DNA of 48,837 bases from Planctomycetota bacterium. GTDB lineage: Bacteria; Planctomycetota; Planctomycetia; Gemmatales; Gemmataceae. Numbering within the stretch: position 1 is the stretch's first letter; every line of letters begins with the position of its first letter. A program made the position numbers and the translations under genes. The stretch lies in the NCBI GenBank assembly GCA_029777335.1, contig JAKOSN010000140.1, positions 1 through 48,837 of the forward strand, given 5' to 3'. The notes below the pieces were generated by a model. That model searched no databases, was not told the DNA's origin, and saw only the letters and a list, made by a program, of their open reading frames with translations. Below, piece after piece: positions 36,468 to 46,494 of the stretch.

Positions 36468-36580
36468 ACTACAAGGATGGCTTCGGCAGCGCAAGATGAA
36501 CGGATAGTCGGCGAACCATTGCCTGGAGAGGGCGAAATCGGATTGTCGGTCTTCCCCTTGGTTCCTGTCCCCAACCATCG

Positions 36581-37954
36581 ATGGAAAGTCGTGTGCGAAC
36601 CTGTCGCTTGCTCACACTGGGTTGCAAGGTCAACCAGTACGAGACACAATACGTCAAGGAAATGCTGGAGGCCAATGGCTACGTGGAGGCTGCCCAGGGA
36701 CAGTCCGCCGACCTGTGCGTGGTGAACACGTGCACGGTCACGGGCGAGGGAGACGCCAAGAGCCGCCAACTGATTCGCCGACTGCATCACCACAACCCAG
36801 GCGCTGCCATCGTTGTCATGGGTTGTTATGCCACGCGGGCTCCTGAGGTGGTGCGCCGTTTGCCCGGGGTACAAACGGTCATCACGGATAAGGAGCGCCT
36901 GCTGGAAGATTTCGAACCGTACGGGGTAATGACTGCCCCGACTCCTGGTATTTGTCGTTTTGACGATCATCAACGTGCCTTTGTCAAGGTGCAGGACGGC
37001 TGTCTGCTCAACTGCAGTTACTGCATCATTCCTCAGGTGCGTCCCACCGTGCGCAGCCGGCCCATGGAAGAAATCTGCGCCGAGGTGGAACGCCTGGTTG
37101 AGGCGGGCTTCCACGAGATCGTTCTGACCGGCATTCATCTGGGGCACTACGGACTGGATCTTTCGAAAGGCCAGCCGCGCGAGCGCTGGACGCGCCTCTG
37201 GCAATTGTTGGATCGGCTCGGCGAATTACCTGGCGACTTCCGGGTGCGCCTAAGTAGCCTGGAGGCGGCCGAGGCGCGCGACCCGCTGATCGAAGCGATG
37301 GCCCGCCAGCCCCGCGTGTGCCCGCATCTGCACCTGTGTCTGCAAAGCGGATCGGATCGGATTCTGGCGCGCATGAAGCGGCGCTACCGATGTGCCGGAT
37401 TTCTGGAACGGTGTCGCCGTATTGCCGCTGTTCTGGACCAACCGGCCTTCACCACCGATGTAATTGTCGGCTTTCCGGGCGAGACAGAGGCCGATTTCGA
37501 GGCCACCTGCGACGCCGTCCAGCAGGTGGGCTTTTGCAAGATCCATGTGTTCCCTTACAGCCCGCGTGAGGGAACCGAGGCTGCACGCCTGCGCGAGCAA
37601 GTCCCTGCAAAGGTGGTGGCGGCTCGGCGTGAACGATTACAACAACTCGAGCAACAGCTCTACCGCCGCTATGCGCAGAGCTTGCTTGGCCGCTCACTCG
37701 ATGTTCTGGTGGAAGGAGCGGCCCCAACTCGCAAGGGCCATGTTCGCGGAACCGCCTGTCGGGGGGTTCCGGTCGTCTTTCGCGGTCACGCCCCTGCCCT
37801 GTTGCGAGCCCGCGTACAGGTTCGTGCAGTGGCGCTGGTCGACGAAGGCATCCTGGGAGAACCGGAACCAGCGGCCACCGCCCCTCTCTCGATGCCCGGC
37901 AAGACTGCTCGCGCCCTCAGCCGGTTTGCCTTGCCGCTGCTGCCCAGCTTCTAA
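36581..37954 (+). CDS. mtaB: tRNA t6A37 methylthiotransferase
   Basis: A 457-residue radical-SAM methylthiotransferase. The N-terminal cluster domain has Cys15 (TLGCKVNQYE, the MtaB signature), Cys51 (NTCTVT) and Cys82 (MGCYATR). The radical-SAM cluster is CLLNCSYC (Cys141, Cys145, Cys148). A TRAM domain ends the protein. It converts threonylcarbamoyl-adenosine 37 of ANN-decoding tRNAs to the 2-methylthio form. The start at 36581 is the first ATG before the signature. Confidence 0.93.
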   Translation: MESRVRTCRLLTLGCKVNQYETQYVKEMLEANGYVEAAQGQSADLCVVNTCTVTGEGDAKSRQLIRRLHHHNPGAAIVVMGCYATRAPEVVRRLPGVQTVITDKERLLEDFEPYGVMTAPTPGICRFDDHQRAFVKVQDGCLLNCSYCIIPQVRPTVRSRPMEEICAEVERLVEAGFHEIVLTGIHLGHYGLDLSKGQPRERWTRLWQLLDRLGELPGDFRVRLSSLEAAEARDPLIEAMARQPRVCPHLHLCLQSGSDRILARMKRRYRCAGFLERCRRIAAVLDQPAFTTDVIVGFPGETEADFEATCDAVQQVGFCKIHVFPYSPREGTEAARLREQVPAKVVAARRERLQQLEQQLYRRYAQSLLGRSLDVLVEGAAPTRKGHVRGTACRGVPVVFRGHAPALLRARVQVRAVALVDEGILGEPEPAATAPLSMPGKTARALSRFALPLLPSF

Positions 37955-37984
37955 GCCCAAGGGCCCCAGCCCGGAGGAACCACG

Positions 37985-38353
37985 ATGTTCCCGCACAGTT
38001 ATCGCTACCTCGATGTCCAGTACCACGGAAAGGGGGTTACCGCTCGCTTGCGCAAGTTGCGCATGGATGAGACGGAAATCAATGCCTTCGCCGAGGAACT
38101 GAATCACCTGATTGCTCACGGAGGTTGTCCCCGCGTTGCCCTCGTCCTTGGTCCGGAAGCGCCTCTCTGCATGTTCAGCGTGTTTCTCGCCAAGCTGATC
38201 ACGAGCCAGCGCCTGGCGCAGGAACACGGAGGGGAACTCACCATCTGCGGCGCTTCTCCGAATGTCCTCGATATCTTCGATGCCTGCAAAATTAGCGATC
38301 GTTTTCATTTTGTCCCAGATGTCGCCACGGCTTTGGCACGCTGGGAAGAGTAA
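37985..38353 (+). CDS. STAS-domain-like regulatory protein
   Basis: A 122-residue protein starting after GGAGGAACC. The pattern GGCPRVALVLGPEAPLCMFSVFLAKLI... LTICGASPNVLDIFDACKISD matches STAS / anti-sigma-factor antagonist folds, except that the usual phosphorylated Ser and surrounding Asp are not clear. It is likely a small regulatory partner, but nothing nearby identifies one. It lies 30 nt after mtaB and before a strong hairpin. Confidence 0.65.
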   Translation: MFPHSYRYLDVQYHGKGVTARLRKLRMDETEINAFAEELNHLIAHGGCPRVALVLGPEAPLCMFSVFLAKLITSQRLAQEHGGELTICGASPNVLDIFDACKISDRFHFVPDVATALARWEE

Positions 38354-38376
38354 TTCCACCCTCCCGACTTTCCTTC

Positions 38377-38424
38377 CGGAGCGATGACCCGAAGCGATCT
38401 CGTTGGTTTCCGGTCATCGCTCCG
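38377..38424 (+). terminator. Hairpin, 13-bp perfect stem
   Basis: CGGAGCGATGACC (38377-38389) pairs with GGTCATCGCTCCG (38412-38424) around a 22-nt loop, between the STAS gene and the aldolase-like gene. It probably ends the mtaB transcript. Confidence 0.55.
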
Positions 38425-38433
38425 TGCGCAACG

Positions 38434-39564
38434 ATGAGACTCTCCATGAACCCGATCTACGCCATCCGCGATACGTCCTCGATCTACAGCCCGGCGTTGC
38501 TCTTTTACAAGGACCTTATCCAGCGCAATATCGATCTTGCTGTGCGCATCGCTGGAACGGCCTCCCGCTTGCGGCCTCACGTCAAGACGCACAAGACGCG
38601 CGAGATCGTCCACATGGAGTTAAAAGCCGGGATCACCAAGCACAAATGTGCCACCCTGGCCGAGGCGGAGATGCTCGCCAGTTGCGGCGTGGCCGAGGTG
38701 TTCATTGCCTACAATCTTGTTGGTCCAAACACGCTCCGGCTCAGCAAGTTGATGCAGCTCTATCCGCACTGTCGCTTTTCGACGCAGGCAGACCATCCAA
38801 TCACTCTGGAAGGACTGTCCCGTGCCATGCAGCGCGCTGGCCTTACTCTGGAGATTTTGCTCGATCTCGACGTGGGCCAACATCGGACTGGGATGCCCGC
38901 CGGGGACGATGCCCTGGCGCTCTATCGCCAGATTGCCCACACCCCAGGCATTCGCCCTGGCGGGTTACATGTCTACGATGGCCACAATAACCAGGCAGCC
39001 GTGGAGGATCGGGAAGCAGCGGTCGCTCAGTTGCTGGGACCGGTCAACCAGCTGCGCGAGCGAATCCAGAAGGAAGGGTTGCCCACTCCACGCATCATCG
39101 TTGGGGGAACCCCCACCTTTCCGGTCTATGCCAAGCTGGACCTACCCGGGCTGGAATGCTCGCCTGGGACGCTTTTTCTGCACGATCAAGGCTACGGGGG
39201 CAAGTTCACCGATCTGCAAGGCTTCACCCCGGCGGCGCTGCTGTTCACCCGGGTGGTGAGCAAACCCATGCCCACCCGCCTGACTCTGGATCTGGGCTAC
39301 AAGGCAGTGGCGAGCGATCCCCCGGCGGGGAAGCGTCTGGCGCTGCTCGATCTGCCCGACTATGAAGCGGTGTTGCAGAACGAGGAACACCTGGTGATTG
39401 AGACTCCCCACGCCGCCCGCTACCTGCCAGGGGACGAGTTTTTTGCCATTCCAACGCACATTTGCCCCACCTGTGCCATGCATCGGTCCGCGTATGTCAT
39501 CGAGAACGGTGCACTCGTTGGCCAGTGGGACATTGTGGCCCGCGATCGGGTCCTGACGGTTTGA
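38434..39564 (+). CDS. D-threonine aldolase / alanine-racemase-fold PLP enzyme
   Basis: A 376-residue PLP enzyme of the D-threonine aldolase/D-serine dehydratase (DSD1) group. PHVKTHKTREI contains the PLP lysine, GGTPTFPVY and a C-terminal HICPTCA (likely metal-binding His/Cys) are typical, and GYGGKF and DLGYKAVASDPPA are conserved. It cleaves or dehydrates D-amino acids with a beta-hydroxyl. ATG 38446 is an alternative start. Confidence 0.88.
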   Translation: MRLSMNPIYAIRDTSSIYSPALLFYKDLIQRNIDLAVRIAGTASRLRPHVKTHKTREIVHMELKAGITKHKCATLAEAEMLASCGVAEVFIAYNLVGPNTLRLSKLMQLYPHCRFSTQADHPITLEGLSRAMQRAGLTLEILLDLDVGQHRTGMPAGDDALALYRQIAHTPGIRPGGLHVYDGHNNQAAVEDREAAVAQLLGPVNQLRERIQKEGLPTPRIIVGGTPTFPVYAKLDLPGLECSPGTLFLHDQGYGGKFTDLQGFTPAALLFTRVVSKPMPTRLTLDLGYKAVASDPPAGKRLALLDLPDYEAVLQNEEHLVIETPHAARYLPGDEFFAIPTHICPTCAMHRSAYVIENGALVGQWDIVARDRVLTV

Positions 39565-39649
39565 GTCCTGAAAACGCGGTCGTCAGGCTGCCGATGGATT
39601 CCACCCATCCGCAGCCCAACGACGCAAGTGCGCCCAGGGGACGTGGCGC

Positions 39650-41146
39650 TTATTTGAGATGTTGTTCTCGCAACTGTCGGAGTTCCTGCAGGGCCGGTCG
39701 GAGTTGCTGGCGGAGATCGACCAGTCCACAATGGGGGAATTGATGGGGCTGAGCATCGCTCAGATGAACCCACTGCAAACACTGAACGTAGGGTTTGCAC
39801 AGAATTAATCGGCCAAAAGTGCGCGCCCACTCCGCCTGACGCTCGGCGGAGTACGCTCCCTTCCACGAACTGGCTCCAACGCGCAACTCCGGGTCCGCAT
39901 CGGGGTCGCCCTGGTCCATGGCGGGAAATCCAACGGTCACCCGCAGCGGCAACCCAAGCAAGGCGAAGAGATCGAGTTGCCGTGAGACTTCCAGGGTATC
40001 GCGACAGTAAGTGCCCCGAGGTTCGACCCCCATCACGATTTCCAGGTCCAGCGCCGACAGGTTCAAGGGCGAACGGATCAAGTTATCAGCGAAGATGAAC
40101 GGCGAATGGGTGTAGTCACGCACCGTGAGATACTCGCCCCACGGCTGGCTGATGCCAAGCACCAGTTCCAGCGAGGGATCGACCTGCCGTGCGGCATCCG
40201 CGAGGCGATAGGTCAACCCAATCAAATCCTCCTCGGTCAATCCCAGCACCGTGGCGCAGTTGCTCCCCGCCGTCAATTGCCAGCGGCGGATGCGCTGGCG
40301 ATAACGACGAACCGTTGCCTCCACAAATTTGCACATGAACGACGAAAGACTGGGGACATCGCGTTCCCACAACCAGAGCCAGGCCGGCAACTGGATCGAG
40401 GAGAAGTCAATCAGGGGCCCCGCGGAAACGGCGAACCCCTGCTGCGTCGCCCAGTTGAGCAAGGCGTCATACCGAGCCCACCGGTAGTTCGACTCCTCGG
40501 CCTCGATCTCGCACCAGCTAAAGGGGAGGGTGACCGCGTTGCACGATTGCTTCAGTGCTGTGGTCAACGCCGGGGAGGGATCGCTGGTACCGGCTGGGAG
40601 ACGACACCCGAGTTGCGTATCCAGTTTGGGCTGGCGCTGATGGCGGATCTGGAAGACCTGGTCGATGTAGGTGTTCACCAGTTGCTCGGCAGCCCCGTAG
40701 CCGAGCCGCAAGGCATCCATGGCCAGAGTGGAGGTCTCTGTAGGAGCCCCGCTCGTCACGCTGCGACCAAAAGCAAGACTGGCGTTGCGAATCGCCTGGT
40801 TGAGTTCCTCAGGGATCTGTAGCCCGCCGGCTTTCCAGTCGGCCGCCTGGCAGCGCATCTGATTGATCTTCCCGCGCGCCAGTTCGACCAGCAGGTGATA
40901 GGGAGCGGAGCGTTCCATCAGGGTCGCCGTTGTCCCCATCAATCGCCCCATGCCGGGGATGAGCCAGGGGGCAACGAGGTAACCGCTCTCGTCGTTGGAG
41001 CGCTGCGTGCGGAGTTGCTCCCCCCGGATCTGGACTCTGGTCGGGGTGGGCATGTTGTCCGGGCCACCGGCGACACAGGCGCGTTCCAGTTCCCGCAACT
41101 CGTCAGAGTCGAGGTTCCTGGGCAAGAGGAAGTTCAAGGTTCCCAT
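39650..41146 (-). CDS. GH10-like protein, catalytic residues not evident
   Basis: A 498-residue protein. A GH10 xylanase-like TIM barrel is suggested by NAVTLPFSWCEIEAEESNYRWARYDALLNWA and RRYRQRIRRWQLTAGSN. At the place of the acid/base (usually W..xNE) it reads WQLTAGSN, and the nucleophile region (TELD) reads RVTVGFPA, so both Glu appear to be lost. There is no signal peptide. It may be a non-catalytic or differently acting relative. Start at ATG 41146 rather than GTG 41152 is a choice. Confidence 0.6.
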   Translation of the reverse strand: MGTLNFLLPRNLDSDELRELERACVAGGPDNMPTPTRVQIRGEQLRTQRSNDESGYLVAPWLIPGMGRLMGTTATLMERSAPYHLLVELARGKINQMRCQAADWKAGGLQIPEELNQAIRNASLAFGRSVTSGAPTETSTLAMDALRLGYGAAEQLVNTYIDQVFQIRHQRQPKLDTQLGCRLPAGTSDPSPALTTALKQSCNAVTLPFSWCEIEAEESNYRWARYDALLNWATQQGFAVSAGPLIDFSSIQLPAWLWLWERDVPSLSSFMCKFVEATVRRYRQRIRRWQLTAGSNCATVLGLTEEDLIGLTYRLADAARQVDPSLELVLGISQPWGEYLTVRDYTHSPFIFADNLIRSPLNLSALDLEIVMGVEPRGTYCRDTLEVSRQLDLFALLGLPLRVTVGFPAMDQGDPDADPELRVGASSWKGAYSAERQAEWARTFGRLILCKPYVQCLQWVHLSDAQPHQFPHCGLVDLRQQLRPALQELRQLREQHLK

Positions 41147-41734
41147 GATCACCGCCCAAGCGTCAGTCAGGGAGACGGGGATATCACCGGTGCTCGCGTT
41201 CTTCCAGACCGTGGCGACCTGCGCCCCCTCCCCCGATGCAGACGTCCGCAGGAAGGTGGGTGTCGATCGATTGTCACTCCGTGAGAGAAGGTCATCCGCA
41301 GCGTTCCATTCATGCTATCGCGGATTGATGCTGGGCTCAGCTCCGTACACTTCAAACCCACGGTGTTGATTGGCAATCTTCCTTCTCGTTCGCACGCAAC
41401 CCAGGAAGGCACGCCCGATCTTTCGCTCATTATAGCGTTTTGGTTCGTGGCTTTCCCAGGGTCTATTTGCGAGGAGCACAGCCAGGGAGGAGCGCCCGCG
41501 ACACCATCCGAAAGGCTTCTCCGGCAGCCGGCTGCCCGACTAACGCGCTCTTCGGTCGCCCACCCCGACGAATCCGTTCGCAGCGAGGTCGTCAGGGGAA
41601 TCCTCGACAAGTGCACCTTCCCGGTTACTCCGGTACTATTGTGAGTAGAGGACAAGGAGAAAGGAAGGGAAAAAACACTTCGGACGGCTCATTCCGCGCA
41701 GAGGGGACCGGAGAATTCGGTTGCCACGTAGGGT
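41147..41734. other. Intergenic region, no gene seen
   Basis: No open frame here has protein-like composition, and no RNA or strong hairpin is evident. A small CGCT/AGCG stem followed by T-rich sequence near 41430 is too weak to call. Confidence 0.4.
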
Positions 41735-42583
41735 TTACCCAGCGAGAGCCAGGATGGTGATCCCCAAGCGGTCCGCCAGGGCAACGGTCTGGGGCTGATC
41801 CAGAACAATGGTTTTGTGGGCCTCGATGGCAATCACCCGTCCCCCGGCCTTGTGAATCGTCTCCACCGTACTGCAGCCGATGGTCGGGACATCAAAGCGC
41901 ATATCCTGCTGCGGCTTGGCTACCTTCACCACGACAAATCCGCCCATGGGGCACAATTCCCCGGCGCGGAGAATGGCGCGGTCTGTCCCCTCGACGGCTT
42001 CCACCGCCAGCACCGAGAGTTCCTTGACCGATACGCTCTGCCCAATGTCCAGGCGCCCCATTTCCTTGGCCACTTCCCACCCCAGGGCCACATCCTTCTC
42101 CTCGCTCGGAGTGGGACGACGACGAGTCAACACACCAGGTGACACAAGCAACTCCGGACAAAGTACGAATGGATCGGCGAACGTCAGTCCTTCGCCGGCA
42201 AACTCCTCAATGAGCGCGAGCATCAAGGTATCGTCCTTGCGGTCGCGCTTGATGCTGTACCAGAAGCGGAGGAAGCGCAGATCGGGGAGCAAGGAAAAAA
42301 ACCTCCAGGGGTGATACATAATATCGCCCTTGAAGACCTTGCCCAGCATCACCAGTTGGCGAACCCCTTCGCGTTGAAAGCAGCGAATCATCCGGTTCAG
42401 GCGAGCCAGACCGCACCAGTAGAAGCGCGACGCCATCTGCTCCAGGGTCGGATCGGCCATGTGCCGCAACCCGACACACACCACCGGCAGTCCCAGCGAA
42501 CGAACCTTCTCGGTGAACGCCAGCGGTAATCGCCCTCCCGCAGCGAGCAATCCGATCGGCAGTTGTGATTCAGTTGGCCTCAT
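41735..42583 (-). CDS. lpxI: UDP-2,3-diacylglucosamine pyrophosphatase, LpxI type
   Basis: A 282-residue protein matching the LpxI (DUF1009) family, which removes UMP from UDP-2,3-diacylglucosamine in lipid A synthesis. LGLLAAGGRLP-like N-terminus (PIGLLAAGGRLPLAF), QLVMLGKV, and the C-terminal GGFVVVKVAKPQQDMRFDVPTIG and AIEAHKTIVLD are characteristic. The start at 42583 is chosen by family alignment. It lies 46 nt after lpxD and is probably cotranscribed. Confidence 0.88.
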   Translation of the reverse strand: MRPTESQLPIGLLAAGGRLPLAFTEKVRSLGLPVVCVGLRHMADPTLEQMASRFYWCGLARLNRMIRCFQREGVRQLVMLGKVFKGDIMYHPWRFFSLLPDLRFLRFWYSIKRDRKDDTLMLALIEEFAGEGLTFADPFVLCPELLVSPGVLTRRRPTPSEEKDVALGWEVAKEMGRLDIGQSVSVKELSVLAVEAVEGTDRAILRAGELCPMGGFVVVKVAKPQQDMRFDVPTIGCSTVETIHKAGGRVIAIEAHKTIVLDQPQTVALADRLGITILALAG

Positions 42584-42629
42584 GAAGGCAGTCTCTAGCC
42601 TGGTGGGAGGAAGCGCCCGTGTACAGGGC

Positions 42630-43646
42630 TCACTCCATTCCCAGATGAGCCTTGATCTTCTGCAGATCCTTGCGCATCTCCGGAAGACGGGCGACCGTGG
42701 CAAAGATGCGTTTTTGATCGCGCTCGGGGAGCGCGGGCGCCCCAAGGTAGCGCGCATCGCCATCCAGGTCGTTATTGGCGCCCGTGCGCGCACCCAGGAT
42801 GGCACGATCGCCAATGTGAACATGATCCGCCACCCCTGCTTGCCCCGCGATCACCACATGGGATCCCGTCGAGGTGGAGCCGGCGATCCCCACTTGACTG
42901 ACCAGGAGGTTGTGCGGTCCCACCTGACAGTTGTGTGCCACCATCACCAGATTGTCGATCTTGGTTCCAGGGCCGATGCGCGTGGGTTGGAATGTGCCAC
43001 GATCGATGGTCGTACAGGCGCCGATTTCGACATCGTCGCCAATCTCGACATTGCCGAGTTGCGGCACCTTGATATGCCGGCCCTGATGTTGCCGATAGCC
43101 AAACCCATCGGCTCCCAGGACCGCGTTGGCATGCACAATCACCCGATCTCCCAGAACCGTATCTTCATAAAGAACCACGTGCGGATGGAGAACGACATCA
43201 TCTCCCAGGCGACAGTGGCGGCCCACCACCACGCCCGGATGCAGGATGCAGCGAGCCCCCAGCACACTTCCTTCGCCCACATAGGCAAAGGGATGGATGC
43301 TCACATCGGCACCGATCTGCGCGCTGGGATGCACAAAGGCGCGTGGATCGATCCCATGGGGCACATGTTTCGATTTATTCTGGAGATGCTGAACGATGTG
43401 AATAAACGCGGCCAACGGATCGTTGACTCGGATCAGGGTCAGACCGTTGAGCGGCATCGTCAGAGGCACAACGGCAGCCGAGGCCTGGCAACTGGCCAGG
43501 ACCCTCGCATGTTTTTCGTTCTCGATGAAGGTGATATCGCCTGGACCGGCCTCGGTAATGGAGCGAGCCGCCTTGATGGCCTGCTCTCCGTCGCCATGAA
43601 TCTGGCCCTGAACCAACGCGGCGAGATCTCGAACGGTATGGGTCAC
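42630..43646 (-). CDS. lpxD: UDP-3-O-acylglucosamine N-acyltransferase
   Basis: A 338-residue left-handed beta-helix acyltransferase. The N-terminal uridine-binding domain has [14 protein letters not shown], and the rest is hexapeptide repeats ([20 protein letters not shown]). The catalytic-type His lies in MVAHNCQVG. It adds the second acyl chain in lipid A synthesis. The start is a GTG at 43646 with GAAAGG upstream; an in-frame extension to 43808 overlaps the divergent region and looks non-coding. Confidence 0.9.
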   Translation of the reverse strand: MTHTVRDLAALVQGQIHGDGEQAIKAARSITEAGPGDITFIENEKHARVLASCQASAAVVPLTMPLNGLTLIRVNDPLAAFIHIVQHLQNKSKHVPHGIDPRAFVHPSAQIGADVSIHPFAYVGEGSVLGARCILHPGVVVGRHCRLGDDVVLHPHVVLYEDTVLGDRVIVHANAVLGADGFGYRQHQGRHIKVPQLGNVEIGDDVEIGACTTIDRGTFQPTRIGPGTKIDNLVMVAHNCQVGPHNLLVSQVGIAGSTSTGSHVVIAGQAGVADHVHIGDRAILGARTGANNDLDGDARYLGAPALPERDQKRIFATVARLPEMRKDLQKIKAHLGME

Positions 43647-43838
43647 GTTCGTGCCTTTCTTCCGTGAATCCGTTCGCCCTCGCGGTGGGAGCGAGGGAAG
43701 GCTCCTCCTGAGCCCGGCCAATGATAAACAAGTTGTGGTTGTCGCGGCAATGCGAATTTGGAAGGATACCCTCTGTGGCGCCCGAGCTGTGAAGACCAGC
43801 ACGACCACTCCGAAAGTCCCGGGTGGCCAGGAGCAACC

Positions 43839-44873
43839 ATGTTCACGTTAGACCGCCTTGACACCCTCCTGTCGCGTTTCTCGGCATGCACCGTCGGCGT
43901 GGTCGGTGATCTCTTTCTCGATCGCTACCTGGATCTCGATGCCACCCTCACCGAACCCTCTCTGGAAACGGGTCTCGACGCCTACCAGGTGGTTCGTGTG
44001 CGCGCGCTTCCGGGCGCGGCGGGAACTGTCATCAACAACCTGATTGCTCTGGGAGTGGGGCGCGTTTGTCCCCTGGCGTTCGTGGGCGACGACGGGGAAG
44101 GATACGAATTACGCCAGGCACTGGAGCAACTGCATCGAGTGGATGTGACCTGGCTGCGGAGCACGCGCGAACGGCGCACTCCGACCTACACCAAGCCCAT
44201 GCTCCAAAAACCCGGTGAGCCCGCACGAGAACTCCACCGGCTGGATATCAAGAACCGCACCCCCCTCCCTGCGCACCTGGAAGCCCGGTTACTCGAGGAC
44301 GTCGGTCAACTCTGGCGCCAGTGCCAGGCCCTGGTGGTGCTCGATCAGGTAAGTGAGGTGAACTGCGGAGTGGTGACGGATCGGGTGCGCGAACGCCTTG
44401 CGGAACTGGCAACGGCCGATCCAGGGCGGTTTGTGCTGGCCGATAGTCGCGAGCGGATTGCCCTCTTTCGCGCGCTGGCGCTCAAACCAAACGAGGCAGA
44501 ATGTCGTCGGGCTCTGGGAACTCCCATCGACGCCGACCCCGACGTGCTGGCACTGGCCCATCGCGCCGGTCGCCCGGTCTTTTGCACTCGGGGAGAACGC
44601 GGGATCCTGCTTCTCGATCCAACGACCAGTCCGCCCCGCAAGGTGGTGGTTCCCGCAGTCAAGGTCTCGGGGCCAACGGATATTGTTGGCGCGGGCGACA
44701 GCTGCAGCGCCGCCATTGTCAGTGCCGTGGCAGCGGGAGCAAATCTGGAGGAAGCAGCGTATCTGGGCAATCTCGTTGCTTCCATCACCATCCAACAACT
44801 GGGCACCACAGGGACGGCCACGCCGGCGCAGGTTCGCGAACGCTGGCTCGAAGCCGCCAGGGAGAGAACATGA
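43839..44873 (+). CDS. PfkB-family kinase, RfaE1/HldE-like
   Basis: A 344-residue sugar kinase of the PfkB/ribokinase family, closest to the kinase domain of the heptose enzyme HldE (RfaE1). [15 protein letters not shown] (substrate-binding), [12 protein letters not shown] and the C-terminal [17 protein letters not shown] with catalytic Asp are visible. It may phosphorylate heptose-7-phosphate for LPS precursors, although the heptose specificity is inferred. The start follows CAGGAGCAACC. It overlaps crcB by ATGA. Confidence 0.82.
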   Translation: MFTLDRLDTLLSRFSACTVGVVGDLFLDRYLDLDATLTEPSLETGLDAYQVVRVRALPGAAGTVINNLIALGVGRVCPLAFVGDDGEGYELRQALEQLHRVDVTWLRSTRERRTPTYTKPMLQKPGEPARELHRLDIKNRTPLPAHLEARLLEDVGQLWRQCQALVVLDQVSEVNCGVVTDRVRERLAELATADPGRFVLADSRERIALFRALALKPNEAECRRALGTPIDADPDVLALAHRAGRPVFCTRGERGILLLDPTTSPPRKVVVPAVKVSGPTDIVGAGDSCSAAIVSAVAAGANLEEAAYLGNLVASITIQQLGTTGTATPAQVRERWLEAARERT

Positions 44874-45403
44874 AGTCCTGGCTCGCAGCAATCCTGGGAC
44901 ACCCGATGTTCCTGATCACCATTGGAGGTGCTCTGGGAGCCAACGCCCGCTACTGGGTGGGGGTGGGGATTCGCTCCTTGCAGTGGACCGAGTTGTTTCC
45001 GCTGGGGACAGTCGTCATCAACATAACCGGATCGTTCCTCCTGGCGCTGGTGGCGGTCCTGTTGCTGGAAAGGCCCACCCCCCACGGTCAGGCATGGTAT
45101 CTTCTGATAGGGGTCGGCTTTTGCGGTGCCTACACGACCTTCTCTACTTTTGAAGTGGAGACGTACAAACTGCTGCGGGAGAATCACTGGCCGTTGGGGC
45201 TGGTGAATGTGCTCGGAAGCGTGCTGGCGGGGTATCTGGCCGTAATGGCTGGCATGAACCTGGCCCACCGACTGTGGCCGCTCCGGGAGACAACAAGCAA
45301 GGCGTCTTCAGAGGCGGTCCTGGCAAATCCGCCGCCGGTCTCCATCGCCCAGACGCAGCAAACAGAGGGAGGCACGACAACGGCTTCGATGCGCAAAGTG
45401 TAA
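44870..45403 (+). CDS. crcB: Fluoride channel CrcB/Fluc
   Basis: A 177-residue membrane protein with four helices. GGALGANARYW, GTVVINITGSFLLAL and GFCGAYTTFSTFE are the Fluc signatures, including the Asn and Phe residues of the pore. It exports fluoride from the cytoplasm. The C-terminal 35 residues are an unusual hydrophilic tail with Gln/Thr. It overlaps the RfaE1-like gene by four nucleotides. No fluoride riboswitch is seen. Confidence 0.93.
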   Translation: MKSWLAAILGHPMFLITIGGALGANARYWVGVGIRSLQWTELFPLGTVVINITGSFLLALVAVLLLERPTPHGQAWYLLIGVGFCGAYTTFSTFEVETYKLLRENHWPLGLVNVLGSVLAGYLAVMAGMNLAHRLWPLRETTSKASSEAVLANPPPVSIAQTQQTEGGTTTASMRKV

Positions 45404-45505
45404 ACCCTAGGACAAATGGTGTTGAGCGGCAAGCAAATACAGGAGTATACTTGCAAAGGTAGAGGCGTCGCCCTTGCTATCCGCTAACGCCTGAGGGCGC
45501 GATCC

Positions 45506-46462
45506 ATGGCGGTCCCGACAGTCGATATTCTGTGCCAGCAGGCACAACTTGCTATCAAGCAGCGCGACTGGGAAAAAGCCCGGCAGGCCTACTTGCAGGC
45601 GCTCGGCCTCAAATCCGATTCGCCAGACATCCACAGCGGCTTGGCCACCGTCTGTTTTCAACTCAGGGATCTGACCAGCGCCGCCCATCATTTCAAGGAA
45701 GTCACCCGCCTGGACCCCCTGCGCGCCGGGGCGTTTGTCAACCTGGGAGCCGTCTACAATTTGCTCGGGCAGTACGACGAGGCGGTGACGGCGTTACGTC
45801 GAGGGATCCAACTCGACAGCCACCGCTCCGAGGGATATTACAACCTCGGTCTGGTCTACAAGCGCAAAGGTCAACTCGATCTGGCCATTCAGGCCTATCG
45901 CGAGGCGTTGCGCATCAACCCGCGCATGAGCGATGGCCATTACAACCTGGCCAACCTTTACCTGGAGAAGGGTCGCTATCGCCAGGCCGTTGATCACTAT
46001 TCCCTCGCGGTGCAATTGCGTCCGGGTTGGGATCGTGCCTTGCAGGGACTCGAGCAGGCGCGCGTCGCTCTCGCTGAAGAGGAAGCCCAGCTGGCCACCG
46101 AACGCCACCCCGACGAAACCCCTCCACCCACGGTCGTGCCGCTGGCGCCTTCCGCCGCTCCCGAGTTACAGCGCATGCTCCACCCGGATCGAGATGGCCA
46201 GATCCTGAACTTTCTGCATAAAACCACCATCGAGTCGGAAACACAGAGCCTCGCCTTCTTGAAACTCCTTCAGGAAGAGATTGAGCCCACCCTCAAGGAG
46301 CTGTCGTCGAGCCTGTTGCAGACGACGGGTTCGCACGGCGACCTGGATTTGTGTGTGCGCAAGTTTGAGACCGCGCTGAGCCACTTTCGCACGGCGCAGC
46401 AAAACCTGCACTCCACCATTGCCCGACTCCGCAGCATCAGTGATCAGTTGGCCAAGAACTGA
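45506..46462 (+). CDS. TPR-repeat protein
   Basis: A 318-residue protein with about five tetratricopeptide repeats across residues 1-190 (AFVNLGAVYNLLGQYDEAVTALRRGI, YYNLGLVYKRKGQLDLAIQAYREAL, shown in part). A linker follows, then a C-terminal helical segment (LQEEIEPTLKELSSSLLQTT). No signal peptide is seen, so it is probably a cytoplasmic scaffold. The partner is unknown. Confidence 0.85.
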   Translation: MAVPTVDILCQQAQLAIKQRDWEKARQAYLQALGLKSDSPDIHSGLATVCFQLRDLTSAAHHFKEVTRLDPLRAGAFVNLGAVYNLLGQYDEAVTALRRGIQLDSHRSEGYYNLGLVYKRKGQLDLAIQAYREALRINPRMSDGHYNLANLYLEKGRYRQAVDHYSLAVQLRPGWDRALQGLEQARVALAEEEAQLATERHPDETPPPTVVPLAPSAAPELQRMLHPDRDGQILNFLHKTTIESETQSLAFLKLLQEEIEPTLKELSSSLLQTTGSHGDLDLCVRKFETALSHFRTAQQNLHSTIARLRSISDQLAKN

Positions 46463-46494
46463 TCGATCTCCTTTCCAACTCCGGGAATGCACCC

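Noticed and set aside
41167..41655. A 162-codon minus-strand frame
   Set aside because: Composition is Arg/Ser-rich with no domain, and it lies in a region with no coding signal.
44600..44869. A fluoride riboswitch controlling crcB
   Set aside because: The region upstream of crcB is the coding sequence of the kinase, and I see no riboswitch core there or before the kinase start.
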